Assembly: GCA_002314675.1 (NCBI GenBank)
Contig: DCGZ01000078.1
Location: forward strand, 66,336-95,847
Length of the DNA stretch: 29,512 nt
Direction of reading: 5' to 3'
Origin: Fibrobacter sp. UBA1765
Lineage (GTDB): Bacteria; Fibrobacterota; Fibrobacteria; Fibrobacterales; Fibrobacteraceae
Part shown: piece by piece, positions 22,727-29,512 of the stretch
Position numbering within the stretch: position 1 is the stretch's first letter
Layout of the letters: each line of letters opens with the position of its first letter
Program-made: the position numbers and the translations under genes
Notes under the pieces: model-generated
Databases searched by the model: none
Seen by the model: the letters and a program-made list of their open reading frames with translations, nothing else
Told to the model about the DNA's origin: nothing

Positions 22727-25552
22727 TTGTGGCCCCTATTTTTGTATCTTTGCCCGCGTATAATTTTTGATATTGGTAGGTTTTTTCTGCTTTTACGCGT
22801 TTTTGCCTTTTTGTTTGTGTTTGTAATGGCTGTCCAGGCGCAGCTTCTTGACCCGTCAGAGGAATTCATGTCGGAAAACGTGATTCGCTATGTTCGGGTC
22901 GAGGGTACAGTTAATATGGATGATCGCTCAGTCCTTAGCCGCGTAAGCGTGCGTGAAGGGCAGCACTTGTCTCCATCGATTCTTTCTGACAAGATCCAGG
23001 CTAGCGTAACGTCTTTGTACGAGTCCGGCTATTTTGACGATGTTTCTGCGTGGGTTGACTATACCGGCAATCCTAACGAAATGGACTTGATTTTTAAGGT
23101 CAAGGAATTGCCTGCATTGGATACGGTCGTCTTTGAAGGCTACGACGATATTAATGTCGAAGATCTGATGCTCAAGATTACGCTTTTGCATGGACAGGTT
23201 TACAGCAAGGCGCAGCTTGAACGAGACCGTCAGGCAATTTTGAACCATTACCGTTCCGAAGGTTATTTGCTTGCCGAAGTTGGCTATCGCGAAGTCCAGA
23301 CATCCGATTACGAAAACAAGGTCATCTTTGTTATCCGTGAAAGCGACAAGGTCCGTGTGCGCAAGATTTCTATCGAAGGCAACGAAGAAATCCCTCCGGA
23401 GGAATTTACCGACCGCATGACTATGAAGGTCGCTAACTGGTGGGGCGACGGCGAATTCAAGGAATTCTTGTTCGAGGCTGATCGCGATACCGTTTTGAAT
23501 GCGGCCCGCCATTTTGGTTACCTTGATGCCGAATTGCTGGAATACCATGCCGACTACATGCTAGACTCTACCTGCAGCTTCTACATGGGCCGCATGATCA
23601 ACAAGGGTGATAGGCTTGAAAGGCTTTATAACCAGCTGAACAACGCTATTGAAGACACGACCCACCTTATGCACCGTATGGCAGGTCGAACCCGTGAACT
23701 TCCGTACCATTATTTCCGTCGTTACCGCCATGACCGTCACGAGCTTTCTGTACCGCTCCCATACATAAGCGATGAAGTTACTGCATCGGAAGTTGTGAAC
23801 GGCGTTATCAAGTACGGTGACTTGCGAGACGAATGGATCAAGAATTTGCCTGTAAAGAAATGGCAGAACGCAAAAATCGACTCCTTGCTAAAGCTTGGCC
23901 GCAAGCGCAAGGCCTACGATGAAAAACGACTTGTCCGCTACACCTTGGAAGAAATGTTCCCGGCACTTGTCAAGTACGATAGCGCAACGATTTCCAATGC
24001 CATTGAAACCGTGGTTAAGTTGAACCTGGGACGTAAGTACTATGCGGGCGACGTTCATTTCTCTGGCAACGAAGTGCTTCGTGAAGATGAATTGCAGCGT
24101 ACAGTTCGACTTGAAAAGGGTGAACCTTTTGACTATTACGAATACTTGAATACAAAGAAGGCTATTCTTGATGCTTATCGTGAAGATGGCTATATCTTTG
24201 CGCAGTTCGAGGAATCCCGTGAATTCGTTAACGATTCTATTTTGAATCTTAGCTACCGCATGTACGAAGGCTTGCCAGCATCGATCCACAAGGTGTTTAT
24301 CCATGGCAATACGAAGACCAAGGACAAGGTGATCCGTCGTGAAGTCCGCTTGTTCCCGGGTGATACGTATAGGCAGTCGTCGCTTGAACGAAGCTTCCGT
24401 GAAATTATGCAGTTGAACTACTTTGATGCCGTTGTACCGGATATCAAGGTTGTCGATGAACAGACTGTTGACCTTGACTTTACCGTTGCTGAAAAGGAGG
24501 CTGGCACTGGCCAGTTTAGCCTGGGTGTCGCCTATAGCGAAAGCGATGGCTTGACCGGTACTGCTAGCGTTTCTATTCCGAACTGCTGCATGGGTGACGG
24601 CCAGAATGCTTCCATTAGTTTGGAATATGGTAAGAAGAAGCACTATGGTGCGATCAGTTTCTCTGAACCGTACTTCCTTGACCACCCGGTTAGCGTTGGT
24701 GCAACCCTTAGCTACGGCTGGTGGGATCAGGATGACGACCCGGACATTACCCGCTATGGCGGCAGTGTTTATGTTGGTAAGCGCCTTAAGTGGCCTGATG
24801 ACTATTTCTATGGCCAGATCGGTTATAGCTGGCTCATGAATAAGCAGGGCCCGAACGTAGATGGCAGCTTTGTGAAGTTTACCGGTATTGAATCTGCCTT
24901 GAACTTCCGCATAGTTCGCGACGACAAGAACTTGCCGCAGTTCCCGACCGATGGCTCTCGTTATGTGCTTGACGTGCAGTGGGCTGATGGCGTACTTGGC
25001 AGTGACTTCGATTTCGTAAAGACCGAAGCTACGATCAAGTGGTGGTTCCCGCTCTTCCGCGACAAGGTTGCTCTTGCTCTTACAAACCAGTATGGCGTTA
25101 TCTTTGGCGGCCCGCTCCAGTACCGTACGCTCTACTCCATGGGTGGCGTGATGGGCTACGAAGGCATGATGCGTGGCTATAACTCTGGTTCCATTGGTTA
25201 CCGCCGTCTTGGTCGCAGCTACCAGTATGTGGGTGCAGAAATCCAGTGGGGTATTGTTCCGCAGGTGTTCTACCTGTTGCCGTTCTTCTTTGATGCCGGT
25301 AACGTATTCGGTGACCGTTACGACCCGCATGTCTTTGTGGACAAGGATGACTTGAAGAACCCGATTTCTGAATGGGATCCGTCTAGCCTTAAGCGTGACT
25401 TCGGCTTTGGTTTCCGCGTGATTGTTCCGATGCTTGGTATCATTGGCTTTGACTTTGCTTGGCCGCTTGATTACGGTGAAACGTATTCCGGTTACGACCA
25501 GACATTCATCGGTAACATGAACTTTAACTTTGTCATTGGACAGGGATTCTAA
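22727..25552 (+). CDS. bamA: Outer-membrane protein assembly factor BamA
   Basis: A 16-strand Omp85-type barrel (about residues 592-941, ending in Phe) follows five POTRA domains at about 53-128, 130-206, 210-435 (with insertion), 438-514 and 518-590. The L6 lock appears as MRGY in the segment MGYEGMMRGYNSG. POTRA 3 carries an insertion of roughly 155 charged, Arg/His-rich residues (about 277-432), making the chain longer than the usual ~800. It inserts beta-barrel proteins into the outer membrane. Coordinates use a TTG at 22727, the longest reading with a usual start, but this gives an odd N-terminus. A CTG at 22787, six bases after GGTAGG, would give a textbook signal peptide (LLRVFAFLFVFVMAVQA). 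skp/ompH follows one base after its stop. Confidence 0.95.
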   Translation: MWPLFLYLCPRIIFDIGRFFLLLRVFAFLFVFVMAVQAQLLDPSEEFMSENVIRYVRVEGTVNMDDRSVLSRVSVREGQHLSPSILSDKIQASVTSLYESGYFDDVSAWVDYTGNPNEMDLIFKVKELPALDTVVFEGYDDINVEDLMLKITLLHGQVYSKAQLERDRQAILNHYRSEGYLLAEVGYREVQTSDYENKVIFVIRESDKVRVRKISIEGNEEIPPEEFTDRMTMKVANWWGDGEFKEFLFEADRDTVLNAARHFGYLDAELLEYHADYMLDSTCSFYMGRMINKGDRLERLYNQLNNAIEDTTHLMHRMAGRTRELPYHYFRRYRHDRHELSVPLPYISDEVTASEVVNGVIKYGDLRDEWIKNLPVKKWQNAKIDSLLKLGRKRKAYDEKRLVRYTLEEMFPALVKYDSATISNAIETVVKLNLGRKYYAGDVHFSGNEVLREDELQRTVRLEKGEPFDYYEYLNTKKAILDAYREDGYIFAQFEESREFVNDSILNLSYRMYEGLPASIHKVFIHGNTKTKDKVIRREVRLFPGDTYRQSSLERSFREIMQLNYFDAVVPDIKVVDEQTVDLDFTVAEKEAGTGQFSLGVAYSESDGLTGTASVSIPNCCMGDGQNASISLEYGKKKHYGAISFSEPYFLDHPVSVGATLSYGWWDQDDDPDITRYGGSVYVGKRLKWPDDYFYGQIGYSWLMNKQGPNVDGSFVKFTGIESALNFRIVRDDKNLPQFPTDGSRYVLDVQWADGVLGSDFDFVKTEATIKWWFPLFRDKVALALTNQYGVIFGGPLQYRTLYSMGGVMGYEGMMRGYNSGSIGYRRLGRSYQYVGAEIQWGIVPQVFYLLPFFFDAGNVFGDRYDPHVFVDKDDLKNPISEWDPSSLKRDFGFGFRVIVPMLGIIGFDFAWPLDYGETYSGYDQTFIGNMNFNFVIGQGF
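22759..22764 (+). promoter_or_regulatory. Perfect TATAAT box inside the 5' end of the bamA frame
   Basis: A consensus -10 hexamer lies 28 bases before the CTG at 22787, and GGTAGG at 22775-22780 follows. No good -35 sits 16-18 bases upstream. If it is the bamA promoter, transcription starts near 22771 and every start codon upstream (such as TTG 22727) is excluded. Confidence 0.35.
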
Positions 25553-25553
25553 T

Positions 25554-26066
25554 ATGATCAAGAGAATTCTGTTGCTAGCCTTGTTCCTGTTTGCGGCGTC
25601 ATTTGCCGAAGACGGGCTTCGCGTTGCCCATGTAGATTCGAAGCTTATCTTTGAAGGCTATCGAGGTACCAAGAAGGCCCAGGAAGAATTCGACCGCCAG
25701 GTGGCTAAGTGGGAACAGCAGGCTAACCTCTTGCAGAAGGAGCTTGCCTCGATCAAGGAAAAACTTGATAAGCAGGTCCTAATGCTTTCTGATGAAAAGA
25801 AAAGGGAGCTTGAGGCAGAATATTCCAAGAAGGAAACGGAACTTAAGGATTTTATCTCTAAGGTCTATGGCCGTAACGGCGAACTCTTGACAGAAAACGA
25901 AAAGGTTAGCGGTCCGATCATTCAGCTGATTCGCAAGGCGGTAAATGAAATTGCATTGCAGGAAGGCTATGACATGGTTGTGGACAGGGCTTCTGGAGCG
26001 GTGCTCTTTTGGAAGAATGAAAACGACCTGACTCAAAAAGTTCTTGATTACTTGAACGCAAGGTAA
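25554..26066 (+). CDS. skp: Skp/OmpH-family periplasmic chaperone
   Basis: This 170-residue protein has a signal peptide (1-18, ending SFA), then LRVAHVDSKLIFEGYRGTKKAQEEFD (the family's DxxxxF opening strand and helix), long amphipathic coiled-coil arms (about 45-110, rich in Lys/Glu) and a closing YDMVVDRASGAVLFW strand. Skp trimers hold unfolded outer-membrane proteins for BamA. It is translated from an ATG one base after the bamA stop, with AGGG eight bases upstream, the conserved bamA-skp order. A bidirectional terminator follows immediately. Confidence 0.93.
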   Translation: MIKRILLLALFLFAASFAEDGLRVAHVDSKLIFEGYRGTKKAQEEFDRQVAKWEQQANLLQKELASIKEKLDKQVLMLSDEKKRELEAEYSKKETELKDFISKVYGRNGELLTENEKVSGPIIQLIRKAVNEIALQEGYDMVVDRASGAVLFWKNENDLTQKVLDYLNAR

Positions 26067-26071
26067 AAAGA

Positions 26072-26100
26072 AACGGCTCGGTTTTAACCGGGCCGTTCTT
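26072..26100. terminator. Bidirectional terminator between convergent skp and mntP
   Basis: A 12-bp inverted repeat (26072-26083 with 26086-26097, one T-G pair) is flanked by A on the left and T on the right, so it gives a U-tract on either strand. It lies five bases after the skp stop and three before the mntP stop codon. Confidence 0.92.
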
Positions 26101-26664
26101 TTAGAATGCGATAATATCTAGGTGTTCCAGAAGAATCTTTATTCCGAGAAGTATTAGTAGAGCGCCTCCGATGCGTTCTGCAAGGGGCCTGCTTTTGCCG
26201 CCAAGCCTTGCTCCGATTTGCACTCCGACAAACGAGAATGCAAAAGTGACTGCTCCGATGGTTGGCGCGGCGGTCCAAATGTTTACCTTTAAAAATGCAA
26301 ATGAAACACCGACTGCAAGGGCGTCGATGCTTGTAGCTACAGCAAGCGGAAACATTTTTTTGGGACCGAAGTCTGGACTTTCGTTTTCTTCTTCTCCGAA
26401 GGATTCGCGAATCATGTTGCCGCCGATAAGTGCTAACAAAATAAAGGCGACCCAGTGGTCGAATTGCGTGATCGCGTCGCTGAACGTGTTTGCTACTAGA
26501 AAACCGATAAGCGGCATCAATGCCTGGAAGCCGCCGAAGTAAATGCCTGCCGTGGCGGAGTGCCTTACGGTGACTTGTTTTGCGGAAAGCCCTTTTGCTA
26601 TGGACACGGCAAAGGCATCCATGGAAAGGCCTATTGCGATGATGAAAAGTTCTATCGGGTTCAC
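26101..26664 (-). CDS. mntP: Manganese efflux pump MntP
   Basis: This 187-residue membrane protein has six hydrophobic segments in two repeats. Each repeat carries an S-x-D-A-x-A-V motif: SMDAFAVSIAKG with Asp16 and SIDALAVGVSFA with Asp114, matching the functional Asp residues known in E. coli MntP (188 residues). It exports Mn2+. I take the GTG at 26664 as the start because it aligns with the family N-terminus (NPIELFIIAIGLSMD); upstream codons overlap the preceding gene. It is 47 bases downstream of the pseudouridine synthase gene on the same strand and probably co-transcribed; the gap has no room for a yybP-ykoY manganese riboswitch, which often precedes mntP elsewhere. Confidence 0.94.
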   Translation of the reverse strand: MNPIELFIIAIGLSMDAFAVSIAKGLSAKQVTVRHSATAGIYFGGFQALMPLIGFLVANTFSDAITQFDHWVAFILLALIGGNMIRESFGEEENESPDFGPKKMFPLAVATSIDALAVGVSFAFLKVNIWTAAPTIGAVTFAFSFVGVQIGARLGGKSRPLAERIGGALLILLGIKILLEHLDIIAF

Positions 26665-26711
26665 TTGTATTATTTCTTTCTTGAAGATTAGAATGCTAAA
26701 AAAATAAAAAA

Positions 26712-27467
26712 TTAAGGCTTGATTTCTTTGTATTCGCCCGGTTTTAAATCGGCAAGTTCGTATGGACCGATCTTGATTCGTACGAGGCGTAGCGTCTCGT
26801 AACCGAACTGTTTGCATATCCTGCGAATTTCGCGATTCTTGCCTTCGTCTAGAACGACTTCTAGCCAACAATTTTTTTCGCCCGTGCGTAAGATATGCAC
26901 TTTTTTCATGTGCATGAATTCTTCGCTTTCGCCAAAGATTCGTGGCGGTACGGTCACTCCATTTTGCATTTGCTGCAATTCGTTATCTGTAGGAATGCCA
27001 GAAATTTGAACGTGGTATGTTTTGTCAAGGTGCGTTTCTGGGGCTAGAATGCGGTTTGCAAAATCGGTGTCGTTTGTTAAAAGCAAAAGGCCTTCGCTTG
27101 CGGCGTCTAGCCTCCCGACCGGGGCGATGTGCTTGAAACCTTTGAAAAAGTCGAGCACTGTTTTGCGCCCCTTTTCATCGTTTGCGGTTGTTATGATGCC
27201 GCGAGGCTTGTGGAATGCAAGGTAGACTTTTTTTTCTTGCCCGGTCTTGTTGCCATCGAGCAGGATTTGGTCTTCCATTGTTGCTGGAGTTTCTGGATCA
27301 AATACAATTTTACCGCGTAAAGTAACGCGCCCTTCTCGGCAGGCTTTTTCTGCTTCGGAACGGGAGCAGGTGCCACGCTTTGAAAGTATGCGTGCTACGC
27401 CGTAACATTTTTTGCTTAATGTTGTTGACTGCCTATCTTTGGAAGGCTTTGGAGTCTTGTTCCACAT
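26712..27467 (-). CDS. RsuA/RluB-family pseudouridine synthase
   Basis: This 251-residue enzyme has an N-terminal S4 RNA-binding domain (about 23-70, RILSKRGTCSRSEAEKACREGRVTLRG), then the catalytic domain with PVGRLDAASEGLLLLTND, where Asp121 in GRLD is the catalytic residue. Further markers are YHVQISG and the C-terminal EGKNREIRRICKQFGYETLRLVRIKIGPYEL. It turns a specific rRNA uridine into pseudouridine; RluB-, RluE- and RsuA-type members cannot be told apart by eye. A 20-residue Lys/Ser-rich N-terminal extension precedes S4. The start ATG at 27467 has no strong ribosome site. It is divergent from the membrane-protein gene at 27551, with an 83-base shared promoter gap. Confidence 0.92.
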   Translation of the reverse strand: MWNKTPKPSKDRQSTTLSKKCYGVARILSKRGTCSRSEAEKACREGRVTLRGKIVFDPETPATMEDQILLDGNKTGQEKKVYLAFHKPRGIITTANDEKGRKTVLDFFKGFKHIAPVGRLDAASEGLLLLTNDTDFANRILAPETHLDKTYHVQISGIPTDNELQQMQNGVTVPPRIFGESEEFMHMKKVHILRTGEKNCWLEVVLDEGKNREIRRICKQFGYETLRLVRIKIGPYELADLKPGEYKEIKP

Positions 27468-27550
27468 GGGGTCAAAAAAATAGAAAAGTTCTTGTCTACT
27501 GCATTATGGGAAAATTATTTGTTATTTTAAAAAGCAAAAGGAGTTGGAAT

Positions 27551-28027
27551 ATGAGTGAATTTGAAGAACCGCTTTTTGTGGAGGCTAAGGTTGTGCCCGA
27601 TAAGCACCCGGCTCGAAACTTTATGTGGAGCGTAGGCTTGCTTGGTGCCTTTATTCCCTGGCTTATTCACCATGGTGAATTGAGCCGTAGTACCAGGCAT
27701 TTTTTTTGGCCTGTATTTGGCGTGAGCCTGCTTTTGCAATTAGCAAATGTCGTATTGTCGTACCTTGTGGGCTTTATGGGTTCTTTGGCACTCTTGTGTT
27801 TTAGCCTTTTATGGTTTGTTGTAGACACCTATGTAATGGGCAGGTATGGAGTTTATAGGATAAAGCTTTGCATACCTGATTATGCCGAAGCGGATTACAA
27901 GCGCCGAGAAAAAATCGGGATTGCGATTGGCGTTTTCTTTATCGCCCTGTGGATTATCTTTTTGTTGCTTGGGAGCGTGGGGGAGTCGATGATGGATTCT
28001 GGAGTTAATGATTTAGAAGTTTTTTAA
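27551..28027 (+). CDS. Small polytopic membrane protein, function unknown
   Basis: This 158-residue protein has about four hydrophobic helices: roughly 24-42, 49-70, 73-95 and 122-145. A conserved-looking KHPARNFMWSVGLLGAFIPWLIHHGELSRSTRHFF stretch covers the first loop, and RREKIG precedes the last helix. No domain is recognised. The ATG at 27551 has AAGGAG (27539-27544) six bases upstream; a longer frame to 27380 runs back into the divergent pseudouridine synthase gene and is rejected. It has no clear operon partner. Confidence 0.75.
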   Translation: MSEFEEPLFVEAKVVPDKHPARNFMWSVGLLGAFIPWLIHHGELSRSTRHFFWPVFGVSLLLQLANVVLSYLVGFMGSLALLCFSLLWFVVDTYVMGRYGVYRIKLCIPDYAEADYKRREKIGIAIGVFFIALWIIFLLLGSVGESMMDSGVNDLEVF

Positions 28028-28045
28028 ACTTTTTATCGCATATTT

Positions 28046-28074
28046 TTGACTTTGACAGTATTTGTCTTTAAAAG
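28046..28074 (+). promoter_or_regulatory. Candidate promoter for the 66-residue gene
   Basis: TTGACT at 28046-28051 and TAAAAG at 28069-28074 are 17 bases apart. The mRNA would start near 28081, eleven bases before ATG 28092, with no Shine-Dalgarno sequence. A second TTGACA overlaps at 28052-28057. Weak -10, so tentative. Confidence 0.3.
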
Positions 28075-28091
28075 ATTCTAAATATGCACAC

Positions 28092-28292
28092 ATGAACACT
28101 AGAAATCTCACTAACTCTTATCTTAATAATTCTTGCGATGGTTTTTTGGCTTTCAAGCAGCGCATTGAAGACCAGATGGTTATTGCAGGCTTTGGCTTGT
28201 TTGGTGAAGACGACGATGCTATGCTTCGTAAGTTTTACCGTTCCGGCGAAAGCGAAGCGTATGTACTTGCAGCACTTGGAGCATATAATTAA
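28092..28292 (+). CDS. Hypothetical 66-residue protein
   Basis: This small protein has polar ends and a hydrophobic-acidic middle (IEDQMVIAGFGLFGEDDDAMLRKFY), no signal peptide and one Cys. The codon use (Glu GAA, Lys AAG, Arg CGT) looks like the neighbouring genes, which supports it being real. The ATG at 28092 lacks a ribosome site; a TTG at 28062 would add ten residues. Its TAA stop at 28290-28292 lies on the edge of the heptamer array that also forms the end of gluQ, transcribed in the opposite direction. I do not recognise a family. Confidence 0.55.
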   Translation: MNTRNLTNSYLNNSCDGFLAFKQRIEDQMVIAGFGLFGEDDDAMLRKFYRSGESEAYVLAALGAYN

Positions 28293-28322
28293 TTCAGAAT
28301 TCAGAATTAAGAATTAAGAATT
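28291..28322. repeat. Heptanucleotide array at the junction of two convergent genes
   Basis: The units are AATTCAG, AATTCAG, AATTAAG, AATTAAG, then AATT. The array supplies the last bases of the stop codon of the 66-residue gene (28290-28292) and, on the minus strand, the stop (28294-28296) and last codons of gluQ (...FLILNSEF). The same unit recurs at 29384-29411, upstream of gluQ, so this gene is bracketed by direct copies. Confidence 0.8.
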
Positions 28323-29178
28323 TGTGCTTTGCAATGGTTGGCTTTACGATATCGATTGCTTGTTGTAAAGTTAGTTCCGTTGCTGTTGTTAAGCCTACTT
28401 CTGTGCAAATTGCGGCAAGCAGTTTTTCTGGGCTGTTGCTTTCTAGCTCGGCGCGCACGCTTACATCGTGTTCGCGTTTGGAGAGTTTTTTGCCGGTACT
28501 TGCATAAAGCAGCGGATGGTGAAGGTATTGTGGTGGATTTTCACGGCCCAGTGCGCGTGAAAGTGCGATTTGCCTTGCCGTGGAATTGCGAATGTCTTCG
28601 CCTCGCACCACGAGTGAAATGTCTTCTTCAAAGTCATCGCAAACAACGGCGAACTGGTAAGTCCATTGGCCAATGCGATCCTTTAGAACCATGTCGCCGC
28701 ATTGTTCGTACGGATTTTCGCTGAATTCTCCAAGGAGCAAGTCGTTCCAGGCGATTGTTTCGTTTGGCGTTTTGAAACGTATTGCTGCGGGTTCGTTTTC
28801 GCTCGGCGGATTTGCTAGGCAATGGCCCTGGTAAATGACTTCGCCTTCATTGTTTACCGGGTTTTCTTCGAAGAGCTTTTTGCGGGAACAGTTGCAGCGA
28901 TAGGTAAGGCCTTTTGCGCTTAGCATGTCGAAGTATTTTTGATAGACATTTTGCCTTGCACTTTGGATGCTGTAGCTATCAAAGGTAAAACCGAATCTTG
29001 CAAGGTCTTCGGGAATGCTTTTTACGTATGCTTCGCGGGCGCGACTCTGGTCGTGGTCTTCTATGCGGAGGCGTACCCTGCACTTGTAGATATCTGCGGC
29101 GGCAAATACGAAAAGTGCCGAAAGTATGTGGCCTCGGTGCAGGTAACCGGTCGGGCTCGGGGCAAAGCGAGTGAACAT
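28294..29178 (-). CDS. gluQ: Glutamyl-Q tRNA(Asp) synthetase GluQ
   Basis: This 294-residue protein is like the catalytic half of glutamyl-tRNA synthetase without the anticodon-binding domain. It opens RFAPSPTGYLHRGH (4-17, the HIGH-type motif), has IEDHDQSRA (39-47), a zinc site C95-x-C97 with Y116 and C120, VVRGEDIRNST, and KKLSKR (230-235, the KMSKS motif). GluQ attaches glutamate to the queuosine of tRNA(Asp). The ATG at 29178 is chosen because the conserved motif starts at once; a longer frame to 29316 would add 46 residues encoded by heptamer-repeat DNA. The last residues (FLILNSEF) are encoded by the heptamer array at 28291-28322, so the natural C-terminus may have been extended or replaced. 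No ribosome site is evident. Confidence 0.93.
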   Translation of the reverse strand: MFTRFAPSPTGYLHRGHILSALFVFAAADIYKCRVRLRIEDHDQSRAREAYVKSIPEDLARFGFTFDSYSIQSARQNVYQKYFDMLSAKGLTYRCNCSRKKLFEENPVNNEGEVIYQGHCLANPPSENEPAAIRFKTPNETIAWNDLLLGEFSENPYEQCGDMVLKDRIGQWTYQFAVVCDDFEEDISLVVRGEDIRNSTARQIALSRALGRENPPQYLHHPLLYASTGKKLSKREHDVSVRAELESNSPEKLLAAICTEVGLTTATELTLQQAIDIVKPTIAKHKFLILNSEF

Positions 29179-29271
29179 GTAGGTAATTGTAGAAAAAATA
29201 GGGGGGAATATTAGACGAGAGAACGGGCCTTTGGCCCTACAGACGAGAGGGTGTTGATTTTCAAGTTTTTT

Positions 29272-29299
29272 GGGTCTAGGGTACAGGGGGTAGGGTATA
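29272..29299. repeat. Heptanucleotide array of GGGTNYA-type units
   Basis: Consecutive units are GGGTCTA, GGGTACA, GGGGGTA, GGGTATA, exactly in phase. The unit differs from those elsewhere in the window but the 7-base period is the same. Confidence 0.7.
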
Positions 29300-29383
29300 G
29301 AGAAGTTGTTTTTCATGTTGTCGGCTGAAAGGTATGGGGTCGCTTCGCTTTGAGGTCGATGCTTCGCATCTAGAGGTTTTGAT

Positions 29384-29471
29384 AATTCAGAATTAAGAAT
29401 TCAGAATTAAGAATTGACAATGACATGGGAAATTACAATTTCTGACGACAGCCTACAGCCGACTGACTACA
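29384..29471. repeat. Heptanucleotide array, AATTMAG grading into GACTACA-type units
   Basis: 29384-29411 is AATTCAG, AATTAAG, AATTCAG, AATTAAG; AATTGAC and AATGACA follow. After a phase shift, 29444-29471 is GACGACA, GCCTACA, GCCGACT, GACTACA. The first four units match the array at 28291 at the other end of gluQ. Confidence 0.7.
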
Positions 29472-29512
29472 ACATTTCCTCTAGGCGCGCAAGCGCCGAC
29501 CTCACTCCTCAA

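Larger units (their letters stand above)
29179..29512. other. Gene-free mosaic of heptamers and short hairpins upstream of gluQ
   Basis: No coding region is supported. AGACGAG occurs at 29213 and 29241, 28 bases (four heptamers) apart, flanking the hairpin GGGCC-TTT-GGCCC (29225-29237). Other hairpins are GATGC-TTC-GCATC (29358-29370) and GGCGC-GCAA-GCGCC (29484-29497). Heptamer arrays lie at 29272-29299 and 29384-29471 (separate entries). The window ends inside this region. No promoter for gluQ could be fixed. Confidence 0.6.

Noticed and set aside
23888..25561. 557-codon minus-strand open frame over bamA
   Set aside because: It is an in-register shadow of bamA, whose POTRA and barrel motifs are certain.
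26665..26711. yybP-ykoY manganese riboswitch before mntP
   Set aside because: The gap to the upstream gene is only 47 bases and shows none of the expected folded core.
27380..27550. 57-residue N-terminal extension of the small membrane protein
   Set aside because: It would overlap the divergent pseudouridine synthase gene; AAGGAG fixes the start at 27551.
29179..29316. 46-residue N-terminal extension of GluQ
   Set aside because: The extension is encoded by hairpin and intergenic DNA; the conserved motif begins right after ATG 29178.
1..29512. CRISPR array, tRNA, rRNA, insertion sequence or prophage
   Set aside because: No regular 25-40-base repeats with unique spacers, no cloverleaf or rRNA sequence and no transposase or integrase motif was seen. 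The tandem heptamers are far too short for CRISPR.

Overview
The window looks like chromosomal DNA of a Gram-negative, rod-shaped anaerobe, most likely a Fibrobacter or close relative (phylum Fibrobacterota). This is inferred from the serine-rich lipoprotein just after its lipobox Cys (C-G-D-D-S-S-S), a futalosine-pathway menaquinone gene, a small histone-H1-like protein, strong codon bias in envelope genes, and intergenic arrays with a 7-base period. I see no mobile element, CRISPR array, rRNA or tRNA gene, and almost every base between the two ends belongs to a tightly packed housekeeping or envelope gene.

Layout. 1-195: intergenic, with a heptanucleotide array ending just before mqnD. 196-1302: mqnD and a histone-H1-like gene. 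1365-9143: a strong sigma70-type promoter, three large exported proteins in one operon (beta-helix/TSP3/OmpA protein, beta-barrel-TPR fusion, 1268-residue TPR protein), then a terminator. 9144-9452: a regulatory gap with direct and inverted repeats. 9453-12504: a TolQ/ExbB-like protein, two ExbD-like proteins, a TonB-like protein with an AgmX/PglI-type C-terminal domain, then a terminator. 12614-13972: an outer-membrane barrel protein and terminator. 13988-20598: a small lipoprotein, then mreB-mreC-mreD-mrdA-rodA and a metallo-beta-lactamase-fold hydrolase. 20708-22687: a lipoprotein and an NSUN-type RNA m5C methyltransferase. 22727-26100: bamA and skp/ompH, closed by a bidirectional terminator. 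26101-27467 (minus): an RsuA/RluB-type pseudouridine synthase followed by mntP. 27551-28292: a small membrane protein and a 66-residue unknown. 28294-29178 (minus): gluQ. 29179-29512: an intergenic mosaic of heptamers and small hairpins.

How the genes may work together. The block 1467-13903 has the parts of a proton-motive-force-driven trans-envelope machine: a stator-like TolQ/ExbD set, a TonB-like transducer whose C-terminal domain type is known from the Myxococcus Glt/Agl/Nfs apparatus, periplasmic TPR scaffolds, outer-membrane barrels and a peptidoglycan-binding OmpA protein. It lies directly upstream of the MreB elongasome cluster. One of the two ExbD-like subunits lacks the membrane Asp expected to carry protons. 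This block is the most likely place in the window for an undescribed system. The mre/mrd, bamA/skp, RNA-modification (NSUN, RluB-type, GluQ) and mntP genes are ordinary housekeeping functions.
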